Source of the DNA: Bacteroidales bacterium
Lineage (GTDB): Bacteria; Bacteroidota; Bacteroidia; Bacteroidales; F082
Assembly (NCBI GenBank): GCA_015493525.1
Contig: WGCY01000003.1
Location: 1-49,890 of the forward strand
Direction: 5' to 3'
Length of the DNA: 49,890 nucleotides
The notes under the pieces: generated by a model
What the model saw: only the letters and a program-made list of their open reading frames with translations
What the model was told of the DNA's origin: nothing
Database searches by the model: none
Shown: piece by piece, positions 33,010-41,685 of the stretch
Layout of the letters: the number at the start of each line of letters is the position of its first letter
Numbering within the stretch: the stretch's first letter is position 1
Translations under genes and position numbers: made by a program

Positions 33010-34122
33010 ATGAAAATTAAAACAACTTTACTTGCTACGGCTGTCTTGCTCTTTTCCCTGACGACAGGACTTTTTATGAACACAACTTATGCTTGTACTG
33101 GCATCCGGCTTATTGCCAAAGATGGAAGCGTGGTTTATGGCAGGACAATGGAATGGGGGGCTTTTAACCTGCACACCAGAATAGCTGTTTTCCCCCGTGG
33201 ATATGCATTTTCGGGCCTGACACCGGATGGGTTGAATGGTAAAAAGTGGAAGGCAAAATATGGTATTGTGGGAATGGACATGATAGGGCAGGATTATATT
33301 GCCGAAGGCATGAATGAAGCCGGCCTCGCCGTGGGATTGTTCTATCACAACGGTTTTGCCCGCTACCCTGCCTACAGCAAAAAGGAAGCGGACATATCCC
33401 TGTCGGCAAAGGATGTTGTCGCGTATATTCTCGGTAACTTTGCCACGATAGCGGAGGTTAAGAAAGGAATGTCTCAGGTAAAAGTTGTTCCCGTAGTGGA
33501 AAAGATAATAGGAATCCCTGTTTACGCACATTGGATGGTAACAAGCCCGTCGGGAAAGTCTATCGTTATTGAATTTACCGATGGTAAAATGAAAATCTAT
33601 GATGATCCCCTGGGCGTTATTACCAATGGCCCGGCTTTTTCCTGGCACATGACTAATCTGCGTAATTACATTAAACTTAGTGCTTTACCAAATCAGGACA
33701 AAGTAATGGGCGGTATCAAATTTGCTCCCATTGGTGCCGGTAGCGGTATGATTGGATTGCCTGGCGACTTTACGCCTCCTTCGCGATTTATAAGAGCTGT
33801 TATGTGGACACAAACTGCACGCCCGACACCCACTTCCACCGAAACGGTTTATGAGGTGTTTCGGATTCTTGATAATTTTAATGTCCCATTGGGGCAGGCC
33901 GAAGGTTCCGGTATCAGCTATCCAAAAGGTATGCGCAGTTCTACGGAATGGACAACGGCCTGGGACCTTTCCAAACGCGTCCTTTATTATCATACCATGA
34001 ACAACCGGCGTGTGCGTGCCCTTGATTTGAAAAAAATAGATTTTTCAAAGATTGGGAAGGAGATTGTTCACCTGCCACTTGACAAAACCCCAAATGAGGA
34101 TATTGAATATCTAAAGCTATAG
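33010..34122 (+). CDS. Exported linear-amide hydrolase of the bile-salt hydrolase/penicillin V acylase family
   Basis: The 370-residue product has a signal peptide ending in NTTYA followed by Cys29, the expected Ntn nucleophile: CTGIRLIAKDGSVVYGRTMEW, with Arg and Glu/Asp at the family positions. GVITNGPAFSWHMTNLRNY and SRFIRA hold the Asn and Arg of the active site. It is close in layout to Bacteroides enzymes of this family (choloylglycine hydrolase type). It would act in the periplasm on N-acyl amides; bile salts are only one of the possible substrates, since some relatives prefer penicillin V or acyl-homoserine lactones. No operon partner is evident; the M23 gene lies 190 bases on. Confidence 0.88.
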   Translation: MKIKTTLLATAVLLFSLTTGLFMNTTYACTGIRLIAKDGSVVYGRTMEWGAFNLHTRIAVFPRGYAFSGLTPDGLNGKKWKAKYGIVGMDMIGQDYIAEGMNEAGLAVGLFYHNGFARYPAYSKKEADISLSAKDVVAYILGNFATIAEVKKGMSQVKVVPVVEKIIGIPVYAHWMVTSPSGKSIVIEFTDGKMKIYDDPLGVITNGPAFSWHMTNLRNYIKLSALPNQDKVMGGIKFAPIGAGSGMIGLPGDFTPPSRFIRAVMWTQTARPTPTSTETVYEVFRILDNFNVPLGQAEGSGISYPKGMRSSTEWTTAWDLSKRVLYYHTMNNRRVRALDLKKIDFSKIGKEIVHLPLDKTPNEDIEYLKL

Positions 34123-34286
34123 ACGTGAGCTAGAGATAAGACTTACATACGGTTATAGAAACAGCGGTATGTACGCACTTCATTGAAGCGGGTTACATAC
34201 AGCCCTTGTTTTTGTTACAATCCCATAGCTGCTACCACTTTCCCGATTGCTTTGCTGTCAGGTCATTGCTTTTCACAAGAAATAAA

Positions 34287-34294
34287 TACCTTTG
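34287..34294 (+). promoter_or_regulatory. -7 box of the M23 peptidase gene
   Basis: TACCTTTG matches TAnnTTTG, with TTG at 34266-34268, 18 bases before it. It lies 21 bases before the ATG at 34315 and 100 bases inside the longest possible reading frame, so it supports the 34315 start. Confidence 0.6.
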
Positions 34295-34314
34295 CCATTG
34301 CAACGGCCATAGTT

Positions 34315-36051
34315 ATGAAACAACAGCACAAAACACAGTTTTTTACCCTTATTTTTTTCTTTACCGCTCTGTCGCTGCTGGGGCAACAGAGATACCCGCA
34401 GCATTATTTTCGTTCGCCCGTGGGGTTTCCTATTTACCTTGCCGGTGATTTTGGCGAACTTCGTACGGGGCATCTCCATGCCGGTATCGATATTAAAACC
34501 GGAGGTGTGCAGGGTAAAAAGGTCTATGCTGTTGCCGATGGTTACGTCTCGCGTATCAAAGTTTCCCTGTATGGATACGGGAAGGCACTTTACATCACCC
34601 ATCCCAACGGCTATGTTTCGGTTTACGGCCATTTGAAAAAGTTCAATACGCAGTTGCAACACTATGTAAAGGTCATCCAGTACAAGCGCGAGCGTTTTAC
34701 GGTACAGATTTTTCCACCCAAAGACAGCATTAAGGTTAAAAAAGGGGAGGTTATTGCCTATTCCGGTGATACCGGTGGTTCTTTCGGCCCACACCTTCAT
34801 TTTGAAATTCGTCAGGCCAAAACAGAGCATCCGGTTAACCCGTTACTTTTCGGTAGTATTAAAATAGCAGATAACCTGCCACCGAAGATAATACAATTTG
34901 CAGTATATCCGGTTTCGGCAAAGAGCCGTATCAATCATAAACGGGATACCCTTGTGATGCCCGTGGCTGGCCATGCAAAGGGTTGTTACCTTAGGAAAAT
35001 GCCGGTAATTCGTGTGCAGGGACCGGTTTCATTCGGGTTGAGGACTTATGATGTGATGAATGGCTCGTATAACAAGATGGGCATTTTCTCTCTTAAACTT
35101 TTTGAAGACAATAAGTTGGTTTTTGCATTGGAAGCAGATAAGTTTTCCTTTTCTACGGTTCGTTATGTAAATAGCCTGACAGACTATAATTATTTCGAGA
35201 AAACCGGAAAAAGATTGATTCGTACCCAGCTGGATTCTAATAACCGTCTTGGAAATTACCGGAAGATGGTAAACCACGGTATTTTCACTTTTCACGATAC
35301 ATTGCCCCACCATTTTAAATATGTTGTAAGCGATGTTTACGGCAATACTGCTGCTTTGAGATTCACCGTCAAAGAAGGGCCTGCCACGGAAAGGATTGCC
35401 AAAAAGCCGGCAAAAGGAACAGGAACTTTCATTCGATATAACCTACCTGAAAAAATTAATGCCGGCAATGTCAGTCTCTCCTTTCCCAAAAACTGTTTTT
35501 ACCGTTCTTTTTATTTCCATCTGCGAAAATTTCCTGCTGACAACCAGATGCTTTCTCCCATCTATGCTGTTCATAACCGCTTTGTGCCGGTACAAAAATA
35601 TTTTACCCTCGCTATAAAATCCAATTCTCTTTCGGATTCCCTGAAAGAGAAAACCTACATTGCCTATGCCCCTGGTACTGCAGATGATTTCGGTTATGTT
35701 GGCGGAACATGGAAGGGAGACATTATCCATGTTAAGACAAGAAACCTTGGCGACTACACACTTATGGCCGATACCGTTGCGCCGGTAATCAAACCGCTCC
35801 ATTTTGAAAGTGGCTCAAAAATAACCGGAAGACATGTTCTCAAAGTGTGGATTTCAGATGAACAAAGTGGTATCAAAGATTATCGTCCCACGCTCAACGG
35901 CCATTGGATTTTGATGGAGTACGATTTGAAAAGTAAAACGCTGACGTATCATTTTGACCGTTATCTGAAAAAAGGGAAAAATGAGTTTCAGCTGGTCGTT
36001 CGGGATAATATGGGGAATGATAGCATTTATAAAGCGGTGATTTACAATTAG
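34315..36051 (+). CDS. Exported M23 family metallopeptidase
   Basis: From the ATG at 34315 the product is 578 residues with a signal peptide (to about LLGQQ). The M23 domain (about 20-170) has zinc ligands in GHLHAGIDIKT (His55 and Asp59) and FGPHLHFEIR (His160 and His162). LysM is absent. The C-terminal 400 residues are beta-rich and have no recognised domain, apart from a late TLTYHFDRYLKKGKNEFQLVVRDNMGN segment of Ig-like type. Such enzymes cut peptidoglycan cross-links; if intact, it would act in the periplasm. It has its own promoter. Confidence 0.88.
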   Translation: MKQQHKTQFFTLIFFFTALSLLGQQRYPQHYFRSPVGFPIYLAGDFGELRTGHLHAGIDIKTGGVQGKKVYAVADGYVSRIKVSLYGYGKALYITHPNGYVSVYGHLKKFNTQLQHYVKVIQYKRERFTVQIFPPKDSIKVKKGEVIAYSGDTGGSFGPHLHFEIRQAKTEHPVNPLLFGSIKIADNLPPKIIQFAVYPVSAKSRINHKRDTLVMPVAGHAKGCYLRKMPVIRVQGPVSFGLRTYDVMNGSYNKMGIFSLKLFEDNKLVFALEADKFSFSTVRYVNSLTDYNYFEKTGKRLIRTQLDSNNRLGNYRKMVNHGIFTFHDTLPHHFKYVVSDVYGNTAALRFTVKEGPATERIAKKPAKGTGTFIRYNLPEKINAGNVSLSFPKNCFYRSFYFHLRKFPADNQMLSPIYAVHNRFVPVQKYFTLAIKSNSLSDSLKEKTYIAYAPGTADDFGYVGGTWKGDIIHVKTRNLGDYTLMADTVAPVIKPLHFESGSKITGRHVLKVWISDEQSGIKDYRPTLNGHWILMEYDLKSKTLTYHFDRYLKKGKNEFQLVVRDNMGNDSIYKAVIYN

Positions 36052-36117
36052 CTGATTTGGGATGCCGGATGACTTGACAGACATTTCATATTTTAGCAGA
36101 AAATAAACAGGCTGAAG

Positions 36118-36540
36118 ATGGAAAATAAAGAGGCAAAATTTGATAAAAGTTATTTGAGAATGGCCCATGTCTGGGCCGAGAACTCCTATTGCCGGCGGCG
36201 ACAGGTGGGTGCGTTGATTGTAAAAAACAGGATGATTATTTCGGATGGTTACAACGGAACGCCTTCCGGTTTTGAAAACGTGTGTGAGGACGAAACGGAT
36301 ACCACCAAACAGTATGTGCTTCACGCGGAGGCCAATGCTATCACTAAAGTCGCTAAATCAAACAACAGCAGCGAAGGCGCCACGCTTTATGTGACTGATT
36401 CGCCCTGCGTCGAGTGTTCCAAGCTGATTATCCAGGCAGGTATCAGTCGCGTGGTTTACGACCGCGAATACCGTATCACCGATGGGCTGGCCCTGTTGCG
36501 GCGTGCAGGCGTGCAGGTGGATCATTTGAAAATGAAATAA
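36118..36540 (+). CDS. Deoxycytidylate (dCMP) deaminase family protein
   Basis: This 140-residue cytoplasmic enzyme has the zinc-binding and catalytic motifs HAEANAI (His69, Glu71) and DSPCVECSK (Cys97, Cys100), the start AHVWAENSYCRRRQVGALIVKNRMIISDGYNGTPSGFENVCEDE, and the length typical of ComEB/dCMP deaminases. It would supply dUMP for thymidylate synthesis. It stands 66 bases after the M23 gene on the same strand. It ends in a convergent region with the hairpin GGCGTGGACGCC at 36548-36559. Confidence 0.9.
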   Translation: MENKEAKFDKSYLRMAHVWAENSYCRRRQVGALIVKNRMIISDGYNGTPSGFENVCEDETDTTKQYVLHAEANAITKVAKSNNSSEGATLYVTDSPCVECSKLIIQAGISRVVYDREYRITDGLALLRRAGVQVDHLKMK

Positions 36541-36547
36541 TTCTTTG

Positions 36548-36559
36548 GGCGTGGACGCC
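36548..36559. repeat. Short hairpin GGCGTGGACGCC, first copy
   Basis: A five-base inverted stem, GGCGT and ACGCC around GG, lies between the convergent dCMP deaminase and TonB-receptor genes. The same 12 bases occur at 41617-41628 with similar flanks (TTTGGGCGTGG versus TTTTGGCGTGG), so it may be a small dispersed repeat. Confidence 0.5.
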
Positions 36560-36566
36560 TAATCCG

Positions 36567-38819
36567 TTAATTTTTAACACCAAACGGGATGCGGATATTC
36601 AGTGAGATATTCCTTCCCATATTGTAAATACCCACATCTTTGAGTGTGGAAAGGTGGTCCATGTACTGCTTGTCTAAAAGATTGGTAGCCATAAGGCTGA
36701 AGCTGAAAATCTGGCGTTTTAATTTCAGGTCTGTTCCGATGCCGGCGTTGAGCAGGAAATATCCAGGCGTGGTGGTCTCAAACTCAGCGGCATGGTTTTG
36801 GGCAAACACGTAGTCACAGGAAATCTTGACGAAAGAGGTGCGCCAGACTTTCCATTTGTTTTTCCGCAGCATCACTTCAAAATGAAGCTTATTGGCCGGA
36901 ATGAGCGGCAAATAACCTCCCGAATTTTTCTTTGCATAAATGTAGGCATAGTTTGCTTTCAAATGTAACCAATCGATGGAAACTGGATGCACGTGAATGC
37001 CCACTTCGCCACCCAGCAGATGTGATGGGGTTTGTTTATAGCGATAGATTTTTGTCCCGTCAGAAATGGTGTCGGCCGTGGGAGAGAGGTAAATGTAATT
37101 GTCGATGTAGTTATAAAACCCGGAAATCTCAAAAGTGGTGTAGGTCGTGTGGAAATGAAATCCCAGGTCGGCTTCGAGGTTTTGCTGATTTTTCAGGTCT
37201 GCATTTCCAATTTCGTAGCGGTTGGCGTGCATGCCGTTTTGGGTGAGCTCTGCAATGTTCGGACTGCGAAAAGCAGAGGCGAGGTTGAATCGCAGCAGCG
37301 TATTCTTATCAAAATGAAAAATGGTTCCGATGGAAGCACTTACATTGTTGAAATTTTTATCCAACCGGGGCATGAGTTTCCCGTTGTTGATTCCCGCGTA
37401 ATGTTCAGGGACAATCACGTTGCGATGGTCAAAACGGATGCCGGCTTCCAGCGTGGCCAGCGAACCAAAATTATGTCGCCCCATGCTGAAAACGGAAAAA
37501 TCATTCAGGTTGGCATCGGGAATGACATGCTGTGGTGCTTCGCCATTGCGGTTGGACTGGCTCATGCCCTGAATGCCGAGAAAAGCTTTGGTGCTCTCGC
37601 TGAAATGATAAATACTTTTTATGCGGTAGGTGAAGGTTTTTAAACGCATGTTTACCAGCTCTGCCACCGGCGTAAGGGGAGAACCTTGCAGCCTGCGGTT
37701 GTTGTTTTGGTAGGAAAAATCGGCATCGAGCTGAAGGTTGCCCAGAAAGATTTTGTTTTTTGACACGAGTAACTGGTCGGTCAAATCCTGGTACCAAACT
37801 TCATTTTTACGGCCTCTTTCGTTTACCAGTGCCAGGGCCGGAGGGACAGCCATCCCGAGTTTGGAGCGGTTATAATCGTAAAAGACGCGAAAGCTGCCCA
37901 ACTTTTTTATGATGCCGGCGTTAAGTTTTACGCTGTGGGTGTTGAACCGCGTGTTGAAAGCCGTGGCCCCGTTGCCGCCCTGCTTGAAGTCCATATTGCT
38001 GTTGACTTGTGTGCCGGCACCCCAGACAAAACCGTTGTGGTTTCCTTTGATTTCCACGCTGGAGAGTGTTCCGAGGGTGTTGCTGAAGAATTTCATGTTG
38101 GCGGCGCCCTCTATACTTCCCTCACGGGCTGTAGGCTCTGCAACAAGATTGATAACACCACCCACGGCACCTGATCCGTACATGAGCGAGGCCGGTCCTT
38201 TAATGATTTCAACCCTGCCAATGCCAAGGCCGTCAATCAGATAAGGGTGGTCTTCGGAGAACTGGAAGTTGGCCATGGGGATTCCTTTGTTCAGCACCAG
38301 TATGTTGCTCAGCGAAAGCCCGCGGATAACCGGCGTTCCCACACCCGGACCTTTGGAAATCATGCTAACCTCCGGCACAGAGGCCAATGAGGCCATAAAC
38401 GATGGCTGTGATACGCGGGTGACATTTTTTGTCTCCAGCGTGCTGATGCCTACCGTATTTTCATGCTGTGTTGCGGTAAAATTTCCGGTGACAACTACCT
38501 CCTGCCCCTGGATGATCATGGGACTCAGTTTCACATTCAAAGTAACCGGATGATCTCCCTGAAAATTCACTTTTTTTGTCTGGTCTTCATAGCCGACAAA
38601 GGAATAAGTGACAAGGAATTGTCCCTTGGGAACTTTATTGATTTGATAGTGCCCGTTGTTATCACTGGCTGTTCCTGACGAAAGCTCGTTGATAATAATA
38701 TTAACACCGGGAAGGGCTTCGTGGGTATTGGCATCCATTATGCGGCCGCTCAGGCTGCTTTGCGCGTTTACTTTTAGCAAAAGAAACACGGAAAAGAAAA
38801 CAAGAAGTTTTATTTTCAT
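36567..38819 (-). CDS. TonB-dependent outer-membrane receptor, possibly for metal
   Basis: The 750-residue product has a signal peptide (about 1-20), a CarboxypepD_reg-like domain (about 23-100, LSGRIMDANTHEALPGVNIIINELSSGTASDNNGHYQINKVP), a plug (about 115-235, VVVTGNFTATQHENTVGISTL, RGLSLSNILVLNKGIPMANFQFSEDHP, GPASLMYGSGAVGGVINLV) and a 22-strand barrel ending in SLNIRIPFGVKN. It is not paired with SusD, so it is a free-standing receptor. The EDHP loop, the upstream small His-rich gene and a ZnuD-like layout suggest metal, possibly zinc, but that is inference. The gene ends convergent to the dCMP deaminase. Confidence 0.9.
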   Translation of the reverse strand: MKIKLLVFFSVFLLLKVNAQSSLSGRIMDANTHEALPGVNIIINELSSGTASDNNGHYQINKVPKGQFLVTYSFVGYEDQTKKVNFQGDHPVTLNVKLSPMIIQGQEVVVTGNFTATQHENTVGISTLETKNVTRVSQPSFMASLASVPEVSMISKGPGVGTPVIRGLSLSNILVLNKGIPMANFQFSEDHPYLIDGLGIGRVEIIKGPASLMYGSGAVGGVINLVAEPTAREGSIEGAANMKFFSNTLGTLSSVEIKGNHNGFVWGAGTQVNSNMDFKQGGNGATAFNTRFNTHSVKLNAGIIKKLGSFRVFYDYNRSKLGMAVPPALALVNERGRKNEVWYQDLTDQLLVSKNKIFLGNLQLDADFSYQNNNRRLQGSPLTPVAELVNMRLKTFTYRIKSIYHFSESTKAFLGIQGMSQSNRNGEAPQHVIPDANLNDFSVFSMGRHNFGSLATLEAGIRFDHRNVIVPEHYAGINNGKLMPRLDKNFNNVSASIGTIFHFDKNTLLRFNLASAFRSPNIAELTQNGMHANRYEIGNADLKNQQNLEADLGFHFHTTYTTFEISGFYNYIDNYIYLSPTADTISDGTKIYRYKQTPSHLLGGEVGIHVHPVSIDWLHLKANYAYIYAKKNSGGYLPLIPANKLHFEVMLRKNKWKVWRTSFVKISCDYVFAQNHAAEFETTTPGYFLLNAGIGTDLKLKRQIFSFSLMATNLLDKQYMDHLSTLKDVGIYNMGRNISLNIRIPFGVKN

Positions 38820-38871
38820 TGTATTACGTACTTAATGCGACAAATCATTTTACCACAATTTGTTGTGGCTG

Positions 38872-39204
38872 CTATAAAAGTTTGTCGGACAAAGGCGGAG
38901 CACGTAATAAGGCGGAGGAATTTAATTCGGAAGAAAAATGTTCGTCAGGGAAGATAACTACAACCTCACCCAAATATATTTGTTTTTCTTTAACATGTAC
39001 CGGGTTTTGGGCCGTGTAAAACGACAAAGTAAATCCCGGGATTGGGCATGTGCTATGATAGACGTGTACTACCTCATCACTTTTCCCGTTAAGGGGAAAA
39101 TATACATGGTGATGAAAGGCCTCATCCAAAAGTTTCACCGTTGTTGGTGTAACGAAAACCAACAACAGTGAAACAGCAAGAATATGTCTTATCTTTTTGG
39201 ACAT
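38872..39204 (-). CDS. Small His-rich membrane-anchored protein upstream of the TonB receptor
   Basis: This 110-residue protein starts with a hydrophobic segment (about 9-25) and then has FHHHVYF, VVHVYHSTCPIPGFTLSFY, VHVKEKQ and FPDEHF, giving ten or so histidines and one Cys-Pro motif after the membrane anchor, with the tail SALLRAPPLSDKLL. I do not know a named family; small proteins of this style (DUF2946-like, ending in RAPP or RGPP) occur next to TonB receptors and copper or cobalt genes. Metal binding in the periplasm is likely. It lies 52 bases before the receptor and 21 bases after pepD, on the same strand. Confidence 0.65.
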   Translation of the reverse strand: MSKKIRHILAVSLLLVFVTPTTVKLLDEAFHHHVYFPLNGKSDEVVHVYHSTCPIPGFTLSFYTAQNPVHVKEKQIYLGEVVVIFPDEHFSSELNSSALLRAPPLSDKLL

Positions 39205-39225
39205 GCCTGAGAAATGAATTTGTTT

Positions 39226-40689
39226 TTAATTCTTTTCAGGAATATTTTTGAGTACTTCCAGCGTAAGTTTCCAGAATTTCTCCACCGAAGCTATTTCCAG
39301 TTTCTCATCCGGCGAGTGTACACCACGCAAAGTGGGACCGAAAGAAATCATGTCCATTCCGGGATATTTGTCGCCAATAAGGCCGCATTCAAGCCCGGCG
39401 TGGATAGCCAGTACCTTGGGTTCCACGTTGAAAAGTTTTTGGTAGGAGCTTTTGGTCAGCTCCATAATTTCCGAATCGGGATTGGGTGTCCAGCCCGGGT
39501 AGCCATCAGAAGTTTTGCTGCGGGTGCCGGCGAGGTTGAAAACGCTCACCACTTTGTTGGTAACATCATCTTTCTCCGTTTCTACCGAACTGCGTTGGCT
39601 GGTAGTGACAAGAATTTCATTTTCCTGAAATTTCACGGAAGCCAGATTGGTCGATGTCTCCACAAAATTGGGGATATCCTGCGACATGGCAATGACGCCG
39701 TGAGGACAGGCATAAAGAGAATTGACCAGCGTGGTAAAGTTAGCATCGCCAATAACGGTCTCGGGAATGTCAGTGGATACAACCGAGAAGCTCAGGTTAG
39801 GCTCCGTGGCATGGTATTCATTTTGGTACATCTCTTCAAAACCTTTGGCTTCTGCAATGACCTGCTGTCCTTTTCCTTTGGGGACGGTTACAACAGCATA
39901 AGCTTCGCGGGCAATGGCGTTACGCAGGTTGCCACCATCAAAAGCAGAAAGCTTCATGTCGAATTTATCTTTGTAAGTCCACAAAAAACGGTTTAGCAGC
40001 TGGTTGGCATTGGCACGTCCCTTGTTGATATCGTCTCCGGAATGACCACCTTTTAAACCTGAAACCATAACCTTCAGTGCTTCCTGATTTTCCGGAGCAG
40101 CCTCTTTTTGGTAAGGAAGCCAGGAAAGCGTATCCTGACCGCCGGCACAGCCAATGTAGAGCTGACCTTCGTCTTCCGAGTCGAGGTTCAGCAGGATTTC
40201 ACTTTGCAGGAAACCGGGTTTCAGGCCGAATGCGCCGGTGAGGCCGGTTTCTTCGTCCACGGTAAACAGGCACTCAAGGGGGCCGTGTTCGATGTCGTCG
40301 GAGGCCAGCAATGCCAGCTCGGTGGCTACACCAATGCCATCGTCGCCGCCGAGGGTAGTACCGTCGGCAGTAACCCAGCCATCTTCGATATGTGCCTCAA
40401 TGGGATCGTTTTCAAAATCATGGACTTTGTCGCTGTTTTTCTCACAGACCATGTCGATATGGCTTTGCAGGACAACCGATTTACGGTTTTCCATACCGGG
40501 TGTGGCCGGCTTGCGAATCAACACGTTACCTACTTCATCCTGAAGTGTTTCCAGTGCTTGTTCTTTACCAAACTGCAACAGGTATTCTATGATTTTGCCC
40601 TCTTTTTTGGAAGGACGGGGGATGTTTAAAATTTCTTTGAAATAGAACCAGACTTTGGCGGGTTCCAGGTTGAGAATTTCGTTGTTCAT
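39226..40689 (-). CDS. pepD: Aminoacyl-histidine dipeptidase (cytosolic non-specific dipeptidase)
   Basis: The 487-residue product is a zinc peptidase of family M20: VVLQSHIDMVCEKNSDKVHDFENDPIE, then TLGGDDGIGVATELALL and LECLFTVDEETGLTGAFGL, with HAGLECGLIG and FGPTLRGVHSPDEKL at the end, all typical of PepD. It cuts a wide range of dipeptides and Xaa-His in the cytoplasm, and would release amino acids from imported peptides. A TACCTTTG box on the reverse strand (40712-40719) with a TTG element lies upstream. The small His-rich protein follows on the same strand after 21 bases. Confidence 0.95.
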   Translation of the reverse strand: MNNEILNLEPAKVWFYFKEILNIPRPSKKEGKIIEYLLQFGKEQALETLQDEVGNVLIRKPATPGMENRKSVVLQSHIDMVCEKNSDKVHDFENDPIEAHIEDGWVTADGTTLGGDDGIGVATELALLASDDIEHGPLECLFTVDEETGLTGAFGLKPGFLQSEILLNLDSEDEGQLYIGCAGGQDTLSWLPYQKEAAPENQEALKVMVSGLKGGHSGDDINKGRANANQLLNRFLWTYKDKFDMKLSAFDGGNLRNAIAREAYAVVTVPKGKGQQVIAEAKGFEEMYQNEYHATEPNLSFSVVSTDIPETVIGDANFTTLVNSLYACPHGVIAMSQDIPNFVETSTNLASVKFQENEILVTTSQRSSVETEKDDVTNKVVSVFNLAGTRSKTSDGYPGWTPNPDSEIMELTKSSYQKLFNVEPKVLAIHAGLECGLIGDKYPGMDMISFGPTLRGVHSPDEKLEIASVEKFWKLTLEVLKNIPEKN

Positions 40690-40711
40690 AAGGCTGTAAT
40701 TTTAATTTGTG

Positions 40712-40740
40712 CAAAGGTACTAAGTTGTACGGATGGACAA
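40712..40740 (-). promoter_or_regulatory. Promoter of pepD
   Basis: On the reverse strand TACCTTTG (40712-40719) is preceded by TTG (40738-40740) after 18 bases, close to the Bacteroidota -33/-7 layout. It lies 22 bases before the pepD ATG. Confidence 0.6.
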
Positions 40741-40803
40741 GCCGATTTGTGTTAAGAAATCTAAATTCGGGGAAATGATCTGTAGAAGATTCTGGAAAAT
40801 TGG

Positions 40804-40852
40804 TTTCACGCAAAGACCGGTAAATTTTGCCGCCAAATCCGCAAAAATAACC
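40804..40852. repeat. Partial copy of the 104-bp inverted repeat
   Basis: TTTCACGCAAAG followed by related GCAAA words resembles one arm of the elements at 18940 and 32700. Only about half is present. Confidence 0.45.
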
Positions 40853-40868
40853 TATAAAAACTGCAGAT

Positions 40869-40891
40869 GGTCGGGATTTGCAATCCCGGCC
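40869..40891. repeat. REP-like palindrome, copy 1
   Basis: GGTCGGGATT, loop TGC, then AATCCCGGCC: ten-base arms with one mismatch. The same element recurs, perfectly, at 41489-41511, in the other gene-free stretch flanking yjbQ. Confidence 0.75.
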
Positions 40892-40977
40892 TGATATGTA
40901 AAAGGTTTTTTGGGGCCAGATAATTCTGACAGCCTATTTGAAAAGCAATTAACCATTTGATTAATAAAAAGATAGTT

Positions 40978-41394
40978 TTACTCCCCGATAATCTTCACTA
41001 AAACCCGTTTTCTGCGTTTGCCATCGAATTCGCCGTAAAAAATTTGTTCCCATGGACCGAAATCCAGTTGCCCGTTGGTGACGGCTACCACTACTTCGCG
41101 TCCCATGACCTGCCGTTTCATGTGGGCATCGGCATTGTCTTCAAAGGTATTGTGATGGTACTGCGAATGGGGTTTTTCAGGGGCCAGCTTTTCCAGCCAG
41201 GTTTCAAAATCACGGTGTAGGCCGCTTTCGTCATCGTTGATAAAAACGCTGGCGGTAATGTGCATGGCGTTTACCAGCACCAGGCCTTCCCGGATGCCGC
41301 TTTCCCGCAGGCATTGGTTCACTTGTGGCGTAATGTTTATGTAATCGCGGCGGTGCGGGGTGTTGAACCATAATTCTTTTCGGTATGATCTCAT
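40978..41394 (-). CDS. YjbQ/UPF0047 family protein
   Basis: From the ATG at 41394 the product is 138 residues, the usual family length, and begins [59 protein letters not shown], followed by [47 protein letters not shown]. The family is annotated as a secondary thiamine-phosphate synthase because overexpression can replace thiE; its main role is uncertain. The longer upstream frame starting at 41547 runs through a REP-like palindrome and the promoter, and is rejected. Confidence 0.9.
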   Translation of the reverse strand: MRSYRKELWFNTPHRRDYINITPQVNQCLRESGIREGLVLVNAMHITASVFINDDESGLHRDFETWLEKLAPEKPHSQYHHNTFEDNADAHMKRQVMGREVVVAVTNGQLDFGPWEQIFYGEFDGKRRKRVLVKIIGE

Positions 41395-41416
41395 GGCTTT
41401 GAATTTTTGATTTTTG

Positions 41417-41424
41417 CAAAGGTA
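41417..41424 (-). promoter_or_regulatory. -7 box of the YjbQ-family gene
   Basis: The reverse strand reads TACCTTTG (TAnnTTTG), 22 bases before the ATG at 41394. Confidence 0.55.
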
Positions 41425-41449
41425 AGATTTCTTTTCAGGAACTGTTGCT

Positions 41450-41628
41450 GGTTGGGATTTGCCTGCCCGACTGTGTCGTTCTACTGCTGGTCGGGATTTG
41501 CAATCCCGACCGTATTGGAAATAAGGATTTAAAATCCTTATATTCAATCCATTCGGATTATATCAGCCAAAGGCAGACAGGAATCCGAATGAGCGTTAGG
41601 GGCGTAGATTACTTTTGGCGTGGACGCC
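41450..41628. repeat. Cluster of palindromic repeat elements
   Basis: From left to right there is a degenerate REP-like copy (41450-41471), a perfect one at 41489-41511 (GGTCGGGATT, TGC, AATCCCGACC), AAGGATTTAAAATCCTT at 41523-41539, a ten-base inverted pair CATTCGGATT (41550-41559) and AATCCGAATG (41582-41591), and the hairpin GGCGTGGACGCC at 41617-41628. None resembles a gene. The order suggests a small non-autonomous element. Confidence 0.65.
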
Positions 41629-41685
41629 TGAAGCGGTTTGGGGTACAGGTACACGCGGACGCTTGCACCAGTGTTTTGTAAATTC

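Noticed and set aside
34123-34286. tRNA- or hairpin-like repeats around ACATACGG and GGTATGT
   Set aside because: The pairs are short (about six bases) and lack a T-loop or CCA end. No RNA gene was recognised.
34183-34314. Upstream 44-codon extension of the M23 peptidase
   Set aside because: A -7 promoter box lies within it and the signal peptide begins at the ATG at 34315.
41395-41547. N-terminal extension of the YjbQ-family protein
   Set aside because: It passes through a degenerate REP-like palindrome and the -7 box, and the 138-residue form is the family length.
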